From Chloroflexota bacterium (GTDB lineage Bacteria > Chloroflexota > Anaerolineae > Anaerolineales > UBA11579), in assembly GCA_003486225.1 (NCBI GenBank), contig DNGN01000129.1:1-6481 (forward strand): a DNA stretch of 6,481 nt, given 5' to 3'. The position numbers and the translations under genes were made by a program. Below are positions 1 to 6,448 of the stretch, piece by piece (position 1 is the first letter of the stretch; every line of letters begins with the position of its first letter). The notes below the pieces were generated by a model. It saw nothing but the letters and a program-made list of their open reading frames with translations, searched no databases and was not told the DNA's origin.

Positions 1-2
1 GG

Positions 3-908
3 ACAGCCCCTGCAGTGCAGGATTTCTACAGCCTACCCGGCATCTCCATTCCCCACGGCACTTCCACCGCCTATGTGGCGCTGGCCATCCCGGTCAACCT
101 GCTCCTGGACAAAATTCCTGGCCTTAAGGACCTGGATGCAGACTCAGAAGCGATCGAACGCTCCTTCGGCCCGACCTTCGGGGATCCGATGGTGATGGGG
201 TTGATCATTGGTGTTGTGCTTGGCCTGATCGCCTACTTTGGCGAATTTGCCGGCGCTGGATTAGCGACCACCGGTAAAGTGTTGACCTTGGGTGTGCAGC
301 TGGCTGCCGTGATGGTCTTGCTGCCCCGCATGGTCTCCATCCTGATGGAAGGCTTGATTCCGATCTCGGAAGCTGCCCGCGAATTCATGCAGAAGCGTGC
401 CTCTGGCCGTGAGATCTACATTGGTCTGGACTCCGCCATCCTCGACGGCCACCCGGCTGTGATCTCGGCCTCCCTGCTGTTGGTTCCGATCGCCATCCTG
501 CTTTCGGCGATCCTGCCCGGCAACCGCATGCTGCTCTTCGCTGACCTGGCGATCTTCCCCTTCGTGATCGCTCTGACCGGCCCGGTGACCAAAGGCAATA
601 TCGTTCGCATGGTGATCATCGGTACACTGATCATCATCGTCGGCTTCTACCTTGGCAACGCCATGGCCCCGGCCATGACCGAAGCTGCTGCTGGCGCTGG
701 CTTCGCCATGCCCGAAGGTGCTGCCCAAATCTCCAGCGTGGGTGACGGCTTCATCTGGATCCCGTGGGCCTTCATGGTCCTCGGTGGTGGTCTGGGATGG
801 CTCGGTGTGGTGCTGTTTGCAGTGGTGATGGCAGTCTTCTGGTTCTTCTACAAGAAGAATACTGCTGCCTGGGAAGCCGCTGCTGGTGGCCCCGCTGGTG
901 CAGACTAG
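3..908 (+). CDS. gatC: PTS galactitol-type permease, EIIC component (5'-partial)
   Basis: This is the membrane permease of a phosphoenolpyruvate-dependent sugar phosphotransferase system, GatC family. It carries a polyol or sugar through the inner membrane while it is phosphorylated by EIIA/EIIB partners. The frame is already open at base 3, so the N-terminal third lies outside the window; about 300 of the roughly 450 residues usual for the family are present. The GTG at base 15 is internal, not the start. Family signatures, numbered from base 15: GISIPHGTS (9-17), an FGPTFGDP segment near 51-58, GLDSAILDGHPAVISASLL near 137-155, and LPGNRMLLFADLA, each matching E. coli GatC as I recall it. 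About six hydrophobic membrane segments follow one another, and the protein ends in a short Ala/Gly-rich tail. No EIIA or EIIB gene follows, and a terminator closes the unit, so partners should be upstream or elsewhere. The family is well supported; galactitol as substrate is not, because GatC homologues serve several polyols and sugars. Confidence 0.88.
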   Translation, partial: TAPAVQDFYSLPGISIPHGTSTAYVALAIPVNLLLDKIPGLKDLDADSEAIERSFGPTFGDPMVMGLIIGVVLGLIAYFGEFAGAGLATTGKVLTLGVQLAAVMVLLPRMVSILMEGLIPISEAAREFMQKRASGREIYIGLDSAILDGHPAVISASLLLVPIAILLSAILPGNRMLLFADLAIFPFVIALTGPVTKGNIVRMVIIGTLIIIVGFYLGNAMAPAMTEAAAGAGFAMPEGAAQISSVGDGFIWIPWAFMVLGGGLGWLGVVLFAVVMAVFWFFYKKNTAAWEAAAGGPAGAD

Positions 909-938
909 AATCAGTATTTTTGATTTGAAGTAAGCTAG

Positions 939-975
939 AGGGGTGTGCGCAATAAAAGCGCATACCCCTTTTGTT
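939..975 (+). terminator. Intrinsic terminator after the PTS permease
   Basis: A 12-bp stem (939-950 AGGGGTGTGCGC with 958-969 GCGCATACCCCT, one G-U pair) encloses a 7-nt loop AATAAAA and runs into TTTTGTT. It lies 30 bp after the permease stop codon. It separates the permease unit from the downstream genes, so those probably have their own promoter, although I see no convincing one between here and 1044. Confidence 0.88.
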
Positions 976-1027
976 GTAAAATAGGGTGAAATAGAGTTCT
1001 TGCCGGATAAGTGCCATTATTCTTTTT

Positions 1028-1033
1028 GAGGAG
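1028..1033 (+). promoter_or_regulatory. Ribosome binding site deciding the start at 1044
   Basis: GAGGAG lies 10 nt before ATG 1044. The in-frame GTG at 1011 lies upstream of this site and has no comparable sequence before it, so 1044 is the better start. Confidence 0.7.
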
Positions 1034-1043
1034 AAACCATTCT

Positions 1044-1556
1044 ATGATCCGATCGTTCATTGAGATGATGCTGGGTGAGGTTGGTCGTCAGATCCTGTAT
1101 TTTTATGAAGCGAATGCCTGTACGATCAATTCGGTCATCTTCGCCTATGGACTGTTCATGCTGCTGGCATGGAACAACCTGGTGCGGGTCTACCGTTTTC
1201 TGATCATTGAGGTTGCCAAGACCATTCATCTGGACGAGGAACTTGACCGCAAATCTACCAATAAACAAGTGCGCGACCATTTCCCGGTCCCCTGGGAGAA
1301 GGCTGTCAGCGCGGCTCCTTACCCCTTTATCGCCAAGGTAGGCGGTCTGCTGCCCAAGCGGATGACCGTTGAAAATCTTCAGACCTTCTTTGATGATAAA
1401 GAAATCGTTGAAAAGGCCTTCAAACTGCTGAAGGGTGAGCCCATCAAACGCCTGACGCCCAGCTCGCGCCGCATGCGGGAGCGGGAGCGCGCTGTGAGGG
1501 CGGAAGCTGAGAGCCGTAAACAGGCTGAGCCCCATACCAAAGAGACCGATTCGTAA
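1044..1556 (+). CDS. Hypothetical protein with one membrane segment
   Basis: I do not recognise this 170-residue protein. A short amphipathic N-terminus precedes one clear hydrophobic segment at about residues 26-44 (CTINSVIFAYGLFMLLAW), followed by a basic/aromatic stretch and a soluble C-terminal part. That suggests a single-pass inner-membrane protein; I see no signal-peptidase site. The C-terminal 40 residues or so are rich in Arg, Glu, Lys and Ala (about 130-170) and are probably helical or disordered. Conserved-looking cytosolic elements include FPVPWEKAVSAAPYPF (80-95) and a predicted helix near 110-132, but I cannot tie them to a family. The start at 1044 was chosen over a GTG at 1011 because of the GAGGAG site. 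The gene lies between the permease terminator and the UROD-family gene, with 52 bp to the latter and no terminator between, so the two may be co-transcribed. Coding status is supported by length, ribosome binding site and composition. Confidence 0.72.
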   Translation: MIRSFIEMMLGEVGRQILYFYEANACTINSVIFAYGLFMLLAWNNLVRVYRFLIIEVAKTIHLDEELDRKSTNKQVRDHFPVPWEKAVSAAPYPFIAKVGGLLPKRMTVENLQTFFDDKEIVEKAFKLLKGEPIKRLTPSSRRMRERERAVRAEAESRKQAEPHTKETDS

Positions 1557-1594
1557 CTTTTTATCTTAGCGATTAGATTCTCAGGCAGATGGTC

Positions 1595-1600
1595 TGGAGG
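1595..1600 (+). promoter_or_regulatory. Ribosome binding site deciding the start at 1609
   Basis: TGGAGG lies 8 nt before ATG 1609. A possible GTG start at 1600 overlaps this site itself and so cannot be served by it. Confidence 0.7.
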
Positions 1601-1608
1601 TGTGCCGG

Positions 1609-2772
1609 ATGAAAACAGGCTGGACATCCCGCAAGCGGGTGGAGGCGGCCCTGAACCATCAGGAGCCAGACCGGGTGCCTTTGAGCATGACCATCACCGA
1701 GGTCCCCTATACGCGCCTGCGGGAGTATCTGGGTCTGCCACAGGATTCCCGGATGCGCCCCAACCGTTTTGGTGAGGTTGAGCCGGGGATCGATCTGCTG
1801 CAGGCTCTGGGCTTTGACACCATTTCGATCAAACTGAGCGGGCCTCAGAGAAATATTGCCCCGCCCTCACTTCCGGACGGTACGGTCTTTGATGAGTGGG
1901 GTGTTGGCCGAAAGCGGGTAGAACTGGGGGGCGGCGCTTTTTTACTGGAGGTCACGCATTCGCCGTTCGAAGGGCTGCACCCGCAAGAGATCGATTTAGA
2001 CGCATACCCCTGGCCAGATCCGGCTGATCCCGGCCGCATTATCAACCTGGCCCAGTCTGCTCAGAATTCATACAATTCTACTGATCTGGCTCTGATCGGG
2101 CGTTTTGGCGGCACGATCATGGAACAGGCGGCTTTCCTGCGCGGCTACCAGGATTGGTTGATGGACCTGGTGCTGTACCCTGATTTTGCACGCGCTTTGA
2201 TGAACCGGATTGCCGATATTCAAATTACGCTCGACGAGCTCGGTATCCGTGAGACTGGGCCTTACCTGAGCATCTTCAAGGCCAGTGGGGAAGACCTGGG
2301 GATGCAGGACCGCCCAATGTTTTCGCCACAGGTCTGGCAGGAAGTGCTGCGCCCAATCTTGCGGCGGCGCTGGCAGGCCGCCCGCAGGTCTTTGGAACGC
2401 CATGAGGCTGGCCACGTGAAGCTGATGCTGCACTCAGATGGTGCTATCCGGGGGTTTATCCCTGACCTGATCCAAGATGGTATCCAGGTGCTTGATCCGA
2501 TCCAGACCAGCTGTACGGGGATGGGGGTGGTGGGGTTGAAGCGTGATTTTGGTGCCAGCCTGGTATTTCATGGGGCGGTTGATGCTCAGCATTTGCTGCC
2601 ATTTGGCAGCCCGGCTGAGGTTGAGGCTGAGGTGCAGGGTATCATAAAGGCTTTAGGGCCAGGCGGCGGTTTGATCCTTGGGCCGGTGCATAATGTTCAG
2701 CCGGATGTGCCTCCGGAGAACCTTGCCGCCATGTGCCGGGCTGTGCAAACACACGGCCGATATCCTTTATAG
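1609..2772 (+). CDS. Uroporphyrinogen decarboxylase-family protein (MtaA/UROD-like)
   Basis: This 387-residue TIM-barrel protein belongs to the UROD superfamily, which holds heme-pathway uroporphyrinogen decarboxylase and the methylcobamide-dependent methyltransferases MtaA/MtbA. Supporting features are the N-terminal SRKRVEAALNHQEPDRVPL (7-25), a DxxGMQDRPMFSPQVWQEVLRP-like segment (about 229-249), LMLHSDGAIRGFIPDLI (272-288) and the C-terminal GPVHNVQPDVPPENLAAM (358-375). These are typical of the non-heme, often cobamide- or methyl-transfer-related branch. In MtaA-type enzymes zinc is held by an H-x-C pair and a distant Cys. Here the equivalent positions appear to be H275-x-D277 and H361, with C302 nearby, so the metal site, if any, is not standard. 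Heme synthesis is unlikely: no other heme gene is present. The neighbouring upstream gene may share its transcript; the next gene downstream has its own promoter. Actual substrate unknown. Confidence 0.82.
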   Translation: MKTGWTSRKRVEAALNHQEPDRVPLSMTITEVPYTRLREYLGLPQDSRMRPNRFGEVEPGIDLLQALGFDTISIKLSGPQRNIAPPSLPDGTVFDEWGVGRKRVELGGGAFLLEVTHSPFEGLHPQEIDLDAYPWPDPADPGRIINLAQSAQNSYNSTDLALIGRFGGTIMEQAAFLRGYQDWLMDLVLYPDFARALMNRIADIQITLDELGIRETGPYLSIFKASGEDLGMQDRPMFSPQVWQEVLRPILRRRWQAARRSLERHEAGHVKLMLHSDGAIRGFIPDLIQDGIQVLDPIQTSCTGMGVVGLKRDFGASLVFHGAVDAQHLLPFGSPAEVEAEVQGIIKALGPGGGLILGPVHNVQPDVPPENLAAMCRAVQTHGRYPL

Positions 2773-2858
2773 AAGCTGCCGTTTGATGCAGAAAAAACGT
2801 GCTGGCATAAGCCTGATCCGATTGATGATCGAGGGATTTCGGGCTATAACAGCGTCCA

Positions 2859-2887
2859 TTGACAAACCAACTTTAATGTTTTATAGT
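2859..2887 (+). promoter_or_regulatory. Strong sigma-70-type promoter of the ulaE-ulaD unit
   Basis: A perfect -35 box TTGACA (2859-2864) and a -10 box TATAGT (2882-2887, five of six consensus bases) are separated by exactly 17 bp. Transcription would begin near 2894, about 38 nt before ATG 2932. The inverted repeat at 2890-2922 covers that start point, which fits repression by blocking RNA polymerase. Confidence 0.78.
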
Positions 2888-2889
2888 TG

Positions 2890-2922
2890 TCACAAATGTG
2901 ATTTTAGTAATCACATTTGTGA
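2890..2922. promoter_or_regulatory. 33-bp perfect inverted repeat, double-dyad operator candidate
   Basis: Two perfect 14-bp arms (TCACAAATGTGATT and AATCACATTTGTGA) flank a 5-bp centre TTAGT. Each arm also contains its own 12-bp dyad of the form TCACA-N2-TGTGA, at 2890-2901 and 2911-2922. Their centres are 21 bp apart, close to two helical turns, so two repressor dimers could bind on the same DNA face. The element begins 3 bp after the -10 box and ends 9 bp before ATG 2932. It is not followed by a T-run, so it is not a terminator. A sugar-responsive repressor (DeoR, GntR or LacI type) is plausible, but no regulator gene is in the window and the family cannot be named from the site. Confidence 0.75.
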
Positions 2923-2931
2923 AATTGCGAG

Positions 2932-3837
2932 ATGAAGAAGACCTGGAAATCAAATCTAGCAGCCATACCGATCGGGCTATACGAGAAAGCTTTGCCAATC
3001 AACCTGACTTGGCAGGAGCGTCTCAACCATGCCAAAAAAGCAGGGTACGAATTCCTGGAAATGTCCATCGACGAGACAGATCACCGGCTGGCGCGTTTGG
3101 ATTGGAAAAAGCAGGATTATAAAAGACTCAGCGATGCTATGGACTCCTCTGGTTTGTTCATTCAATCGCTCAGCCTGAGTGCCCACCGCCGCTTTCCATT
3201 AGGCAGCCGATCGGCTGATACCCGACAGAAGGCAGCCGACATCCTGGATAAGGCGATTGACTTTTGCCTGGCTTTGAATTTGAGGGTGTTATTGCTTTCC
3301 GGGGCAGATGTGTACTATGAAGACAGCGATGCTCAAACTAAGGACTGGTTCTTACAGGGCCTGGAAAAAGGATTCGAACAAGCCAGCGCTGCCGGGCTGA
3401 TGCTGGCCCTGGAAAACTGGGATCTGCGTATCGATTCGCTTACCAAGGTCATGACGTATGTGGACTATTTTAACTCACCCTGGTTCCAAGCCTATGCGGA
3501 TCTTGGCAATCTGATCTATGCCGGGAAAGGATTGTGCGCGGAATTAGAAACTGCAAAAGGACATATTGCAGCCCTGCATGTCAAAGATACATTACGCGGC
3601 CAACTGCGCTATGTGACACCTGGTGAAGGGCAGGTGCCTTTTGATCAGGCTTTCGCAAAGCTGGCTGGCATGGGGTTCCAAGCACCGGTGGTGCTTGAAC
3701 TATGGACAGAAGATTTCGACAATGCGTTCGAGATTGTGTCGGAGGCCAACATCTTCATCAGAGACAGGATGGCAGCAGGCTGGCATATCTATGAAGATTC
3801 TTTGAACAAAGCATTCGAAGGAGAAGAGATAAATTGA
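2932..3837 (+). CDS. ulaE: L-xylulose/L-ribulose-5-phosphate 3-epimerase (UlaE/SgbU-like)
   Basis: The predicted enzyme is a cytosolic, metal-dependent TIM-barrel 3-epimerase of the UlaE/SgbU/SgaU family, which interconverts L-xylulose 5-phosphate and L-ribulose 5-phosphate in L-ascorbate and related sugar-acid breakdown. The match with E. coli UlaE, recalled from memory, runs end to end: IPIGLYEKALP (12-22), FLEMSIDETDHRLARLDW (41-58), SLSAHRRFPLGS (81-92), DVYYE (126-130), and the four metal-ligand regions with E161 (ALENWD), D190 (YADLGNL), H216 (LHVKD) and E256 (LELWTE). All four ligands are present, so the enzyme is probably active. At 301 residues it is about 15 longer than UlaE, mostly at the two ends. 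ATG 2932 fits the family N-terminus but has only a weak ribosome binding site (GCGAG). It is the first gene after the promoter-operator and its last 4 bp overlap the decarboxylase gene. A related ketohexose- or ketopentose-phosphate substrate cannot be excluded. Confidence 0.88.
   Translation: MKKTWKSNLAAIPIGLYEKALPINLTWQERLNHAKKAGYEFLEMSIDETDHRLARLDWKKQDYKRLSDAMDSSGLFIQSLSLSAHRRFPLGSRSADTRQKAADILDKAIDFCLALNLRVLLLSGADVYYEDSDAQTKDWFLQGLEKGFEQASAAGLMLALENWDLRIDSLTKVMTYVDYFNSPWFQAYADLGNLIYAGKGLCAELETAKGHIAALHVKDTLRGQLRYVTPGEGQVPFDQAFAKLAGMGFQAPVVLELWTEDFDNAFEIVSEANIFIRDRMAAGWHIYEDSLNKAFEGEEIN
3818..3823 (+). promoter_or_regulatory. Ribosome binding site for the TTG start at 3834
   Basis: AAGGAG inside the end of the epimerase gene lies 10 nt before TTG 3834. 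It supports a TTG start, since the next in-frame ATG (residue 22) would remove the first barrel strand with its catalytic Asp. Confidence 0.72.
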
Positions 3838-4493
3838 ACAAATCCCCATTGATCCAATTGGCTTTAGATTACTTCAGTCTGGCTCCTGCACTGGCCATGA
3901 CCCAGCAGGTACACGAGCAAGTAGATGTCATCGAGATCGGCACGCCCCTGACAAAAGCCAGCGGCATGCTGTCTGTGAGGACTGTGCGGGAATTGTGCCC
4001 GGATAAGCTCATCCTGGCTGATGTAAAAACCCCGGATGTCGGCGGCGGTGAGGCCAAGATGGCTTTTGACGCCGGGGCGGATTGGATGACGGTTTTAGGA
4101 GCCGCCCCCTTGGATACGGTCCGTTTGGCATTGGCAGAAGCCAATGCACGGCCGGGCAAAGAGATGTTCATTGAACTTACTGGGATCCGGGATATCCTTG
4201 CTCGCGCCCAGGAGTGGCGCCAGCTGGGAGTGGAGCGCATGGTCTATCACCGCGGCTGGGACGAGGGTAACGCTTCCCGCTCGTGGTCAGACCAGGATTT
4301 GGCGACCATTAAGACACTAATCGGGATGGGCTTCCAAATCTCTGTGGCCGGTGGGCTGGAGCTGGATACCATCTCCTTTTTCCGGGGTTTGGATATTTCA
4401 GTTTTTATCATCGGGCGCGCCATTTACGAGGCCGCGCATCCAGCCGAGGCAGCTCGGAATTTTAGAAAGGTGATTAATCAATATTGGCCTTAG
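3834..4493 (+). CDS. ulaD: 3-keto-L-gulonate-6-phosphate decarboxylase-like (UlaD/SgbH/HPS family)
   Basis: This 219-residue protein belongs to the orotidine-monophosphate-decarboxylase suprafamily, in the group with UlaD/SgbH (3-keto-L-gulonate-6-phosphate to L-xylulose-5-phosphate plus CO2) and hexulose-6-phosphate synthase. Visible elements are LALD (9-12), DVIEIGTPL (31-39), LADVKTPD (61-68) with the hallmark D63-x-K65-x-x-D68 magnesium and catalytic triad, ADWMTV (82-87), IELTG with E114, VYHRGWD with H139, SVAGGL (170-175) and the phosphate-binding FIIGRAIYEAAHPAEAARNF (191-210). Length is normal. It starts with TTG overlapping the epimerase stop (ATTGA), suggesting coupled translation, and its product would be the epimerase's substrate. 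Compared with E. coli UlaD, the position of R139 is W142 and that of T169 is A172, while E112 is kept as E114. These positions separate decarboxylase from hexulose-phosphate synthase, so the substrate may differ. No terminator follows clearly. Confidence 0.85.
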   Translation: MNKSPLIQLALDYFSLAPALAMTQQVHEQVDVIEIGTPLTKASGMLSVRTVRELCPDKLILADVKTPDVGGGEAKMAFDAGADWMTVLGAAPLDTVRLALAEANARPGKEMFIELTGIRDILARAQEWRQLGVERMVYHRGWDEGNASRSWSDQDLATIKTLIGMGFQISVAGGLELDTISFFRGLDISVFIIGRAIYEAAHPAEAARNFRKVINQYWP

Positions 4494-4542
4494 AAAAATG
4501 ACTCATTCTGGCCATGTCGTATGAACTATTCGTTTAGAATAT

Positions 4543-4572
4543 TTGAGGAAAATGGAAACAAAATCCTTTAAT
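4543..4572 (+). promoter_or_regulatory. Possible promoter of the E1 alpha/beta unit
   Basis: In the 135-bp AT-rich spacer after the decarboxylase gene, TTGAGG (4543-4548) and TTTAAT (4567-4572) are 18 bp apart. TTTAAT also begins a small inverted repeat, TTTAAT-N6-ATTAAA (4567-4584). The match is moderate and AT-rich DNA gives such hits by chance. The unit could also be read from the ulaE promoter, as no terminator intervenes. The 33-bp operator seen at 2890 is not repeated here. Confidence 0.3.
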
Positions 4573-4613
4573 TATTTGATTAAAATACTTGTTGGTATTG
4601 GTAGAAATCTTAC

Positions 4614-4619
4614 AGGAGG
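4614..4619 (+). promoter_or_regulatory. Consensus ribosome binding site deciding the start at 4629
   Basis: AGGAGG is a full Shine-Dalgarno core 9 nt before ATG 4629. A GTG at 4623 lies only 3 nt from it, too near to be used. Confidence 0.8.
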
Positions 4620-4628
4620 TAAGTGTTA

Positions 4629-5591
4629 ATGTCTATAACAAAAAAACAGGCAGAGCATTTTCTGCTTCAGATGTACCAGATCAGAGCTTTTGAAGAACAG
4701 GCTGAAAAAAGTTATATGGCCGGGAAAATTCACGGCACCATGCATCTTTCAATCGGGATGGAGGCCTCAGCGGTTGGTTCTATCGGCACCCTGGAAGCGG
4801 ATGATTACATCATTGGACACCATCGCGGCCACGGGTTGACCATTGCCAAAGGGGCGGATATCAATCTGATGATGGCTGAGTTCTATGGCAAAGAGAATGG
4901 TTACTGCCGCGGCAGGGGCGGGTCGATGCACATCGCCGATGTTGAAGGCGGAAACCTGGGTGCCAATGGGGTGGTCGGCGGAGGTATCCCGATGGCGGTT
5001 GGTGTCGGGATTGGCCTCAAAGCTCAAAAGAAGAACCAGGTGCTGCTGGCTTTCTTTGGAGATGGTGCTGCATCCACCGGCGCTTTCCATGAATCCATGA
5101 TCCTGGCCGTACTGTTCAAGGTGCCGGTGGTATTCATATGTGAGAATAACCAGTATGCCATGTCGTTTGCGGCATCCGATTGGACCTCCAGCCAGCAGAT
5201 TGCTCAGCGAGGTGAACTGTACGGGATGCCGGGTGTTTCTACCAATGGCAATGACCTGCTGGCCGTACGCCAGGCTGTGCAAGAAGCGGTTAACCACGCC
5301 CGGGCTGGCAATGGACCTTCGCTGGTGGTTAATGATACTTACCGTTGGCGCGGGCATTCCAAAAGTGACCGCAACCGCTACCGCACCCAGGAAGAGATTG
5401 AAGCCTGGAAGGCAAAAGATCCCATCGAAATCTTTAGAAGCTACTGCATCAGTAATAAACTGGTCACAGAAGAAGAAGTAGAAAAGATCCAAGCCCAGGG
5501 CTATGCGGATATCGAAGCGGCGCGGGTTTTCGCGGAATCCAGTCCGGAACCGGATGTCGCTACGCTTGAGGAAGGGGTGTACGCACCATGA
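4629..5591 (+). CDS. acoA: Thiamine-diphosphate E1 dehydrogenase, alpha subunit (AcoA/PdhA type)
   Basis: This is the alpha subunit of a heterotetrameric E1 (acetoin or 2-oxo acid dehydrogenase), which with the beta subunit decarboxylates or cleaves its substrate on thiamine diphosphate and passes the acyl group to the lipoyl arm of E2. The 320-residue length is normal. Motifs in order are GHHRGHG (63-69), [10 protein letters not shown] (95-104), [12 protein letters not shown] (110-121), the thiamine-diphosphate/Mg motif from GDG (134-136) to NN (163-164), and [10 protein letters not shown] (238-247) with the conserved active-site H243. The [10 protein letters not shown] and GANGVVGGG segments resemble AcoA-type E1 alpha most, but the pyruvate-type is hard to exclude without the E2. 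The gene follows the decarboxylase after a 135-bp AT-rich gap and overlaps the beta gene by ATGA, giving strict coupling of the two subunits. It could oxidise pyruvate made from the pentose phosphates; that link is inference. The symbol is by family resemblance only. Confidence 0.85.
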   Translation: MSITKKQAEHFLLQMYQIRAFEEQAEKSYMAGKIHGTMHLSIGMEASAVGSIGTLEADDYIIGHHRGHGLTIAKGADINLMMAEFYGKENGYCRGRGGSMHIADVEGGNLGANGVVGGGIPMAVGVGIGLKAQKKNQVLLAFFGDGAASTGAFHESMILAVLFKVPVVFICENNQYAMSFAASDWTSSQQIAQRGELYGMPGVSTNGNDLLAVRQAVQEAVNHARAGNGPSLVVNDTYRWRGHSKSDRNRYRTQEEIEAWKAKDPIEIFRSYCISNKLVTEEEVEKIQAQGYADIEAARVFAESSPEPDVATLEEGVYAP

Positions 5592-6448
5592 GAGAGATCA
5601 CATATTTAGAAGCTGTTCGAGAAGCCATGACCCAAGAAATGGAACGCGACGAAAGGGTGTTCCTGATTGGAGAGGATATTGGAGAATATGGTGGTGCTTT
5701 TCAAGTCTCCTATGGCATGCTGGAAAAATTTGGTCCGGAACGGATCCTGGATACTCCGATCACTGAATTGGGGCTCACGGGAGCCGCGGTCGGTGCTGCA
5801 CTGATCGGCATGCGCCCGATCGCCGAGATCATGTTCATGGATTTCATTTTGTTAGCCCTGGATCAGATCGCCAACCAGGCCGCAAAGATGCGTTTTATGT
5901 TCGGCGGGCGCCTCTCCGTGCCCATGGTCATTCGCATGCCGGGTGGCTCCGGGTCCGACGCGGCATCCCAACACTCGCAATCCCTGGAAAGTGTGCTGAT
6001 GCACTTCCCCGGTTTGATCGTCATCAATCCCTCCACCCCATACGATGCCAAGGGCTTGATGCTGGCGGCGATCCGTGACCCCAACCCGGTTTGTTTTGTG
6101 GAGCACAAGATCCTTTACAAAACCAAGGGGGAAGTGCCCGAGGAGGATTACACCATCCCGATCGGTGTGGCCGAGATCAAACGCCGGGGCCGTGACATCA
6201 CGGTGGTTGCCAATAATATTATGGTCATCAAGACCCTCAAGGTGGCAGAGAAGCTTTCCAGGGAGGGCATTGAAGTCGAGGTCATCGATCCGCGAACCCT
6301 GCTGCCCTCGATGACCTCGACTTCAATGCCCTCCCTGGAAAGCTTCTCTGCCACCTTGAGGGTCTTGATGACCATAATATTATTGGCAACCACCGTGATG
6401 TCACGGCCCCGGCGTTTGATCTCGGCCACACCGATCGGGATGGTGTAA
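5588..6448 (+). CDS. acoB: Thiamine-diphosphate E1 dehydrogenase, beta subunit; 3' end replaced by fold-back sequence
   Basis: This is the beta subunit partner of the E1 alpha encoded just upstream (ATGA overlap; purine-rich GAGGAAGGGG at 5568-5577 as ribosome binding site). Residues 1-240 (to base 6307) are normal E1 beta: [14 protein letters not shown] (25-38) with the thiamine-binding E29, DTPITELG (55-62) with E60, [13 protein letters not shown] (74-86), [16 protein letters not shown] (119-134) with H129, and the start of the C-terminal transketolase domain through [11 protein letters not shown] (230-240). After this the frame runs into the inverted copy of itself (6308-6481) and ends at a chance stop at 6448, adding about 46 unrelated residues. 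Family members are usually about 325 residues, so some 85 true C-terminal residues are missing. Identity as E1 beta is firm; the end is not genuine. Substrate is as uncertain as for the alpha subunit. A lipoyl E2 gene would be expected downstream but lies beyond the window. Confidence 0.85.
   Translation: MREITYLEAVREAMTQEMERDERVFLIGEDIGEYGGAFQVSYGMLEKFGPERILDTPITELGLTGAAVGAALIGMRPIAEIMFMDFILLALDQIANQAAKMRFMFGGRLSVPMVIRMPGGSGSDAASQHSQSLESVLMHFPGLIVINPSTPYDAKGLMLAAIRDPNPVCFVEHKILYKTKGEVPEEDYTIPIGVAEIKRRGRDITVVANNIMVIKTLKVAEKLSREGIEVEVIDPRTLLPSMTSTSMPSLESFSATLRVLMTIILLATTVMSRPRRLISATPIGMV

Noticed and set aside
261..728. Long open frame on the minus strand inside the permease gene
   Set aside because: Its product is low-complexity (His, Asp, Gln, Gly rich), and it mirrors a strongly biased membrane-protein gene with clear homology on the + strand.
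977..982. TAAAAT as a -10 box for the small membrane-protein gene
   Set aside because: The matching -35 position falls in the terminator stem and has no resemblance to TTGACA.
2773..2858. Possible terminator between the UROD-family gene and the ulaE promoter
   Set aside because: No GC-rich hairpin followed by a T-run could be found in this spacer.
2897..2915. CRP-like site TGTGA...TCACA before ulaE
   Set aside because: The spacing between the half sites is 9 bp, not the 6 bp of a CRP site, and the element lies downstream of the -10 box, where an activator of this type would not be expected to work.
2678..3122. Small + strand open frames spanning the ulaE promoter region (2678-2935 and 2898-3122)
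   Set aside because: They overlap the UROD-family gene, the operator and ulaE in other frames, have no ribosome binding site of note and encode nothing recognisable.
4494..4628. Riboswitch or leader RNA (for example a thiamine-diphosphate switch) before the E1 genes
   Set aside because: The spacer is AT-rich and only 135 bp long, with no conserved thiamine-switch core and no terminator-like hairpin.
4767..5492. 241-codon minus-strand open frame opposite the E1 alpha gene
   Set aside because: It is antisense to all the conserved E1 alpha motifs, and its product shows no recognisable domain; long antisense frames are expected in such coding DNA.
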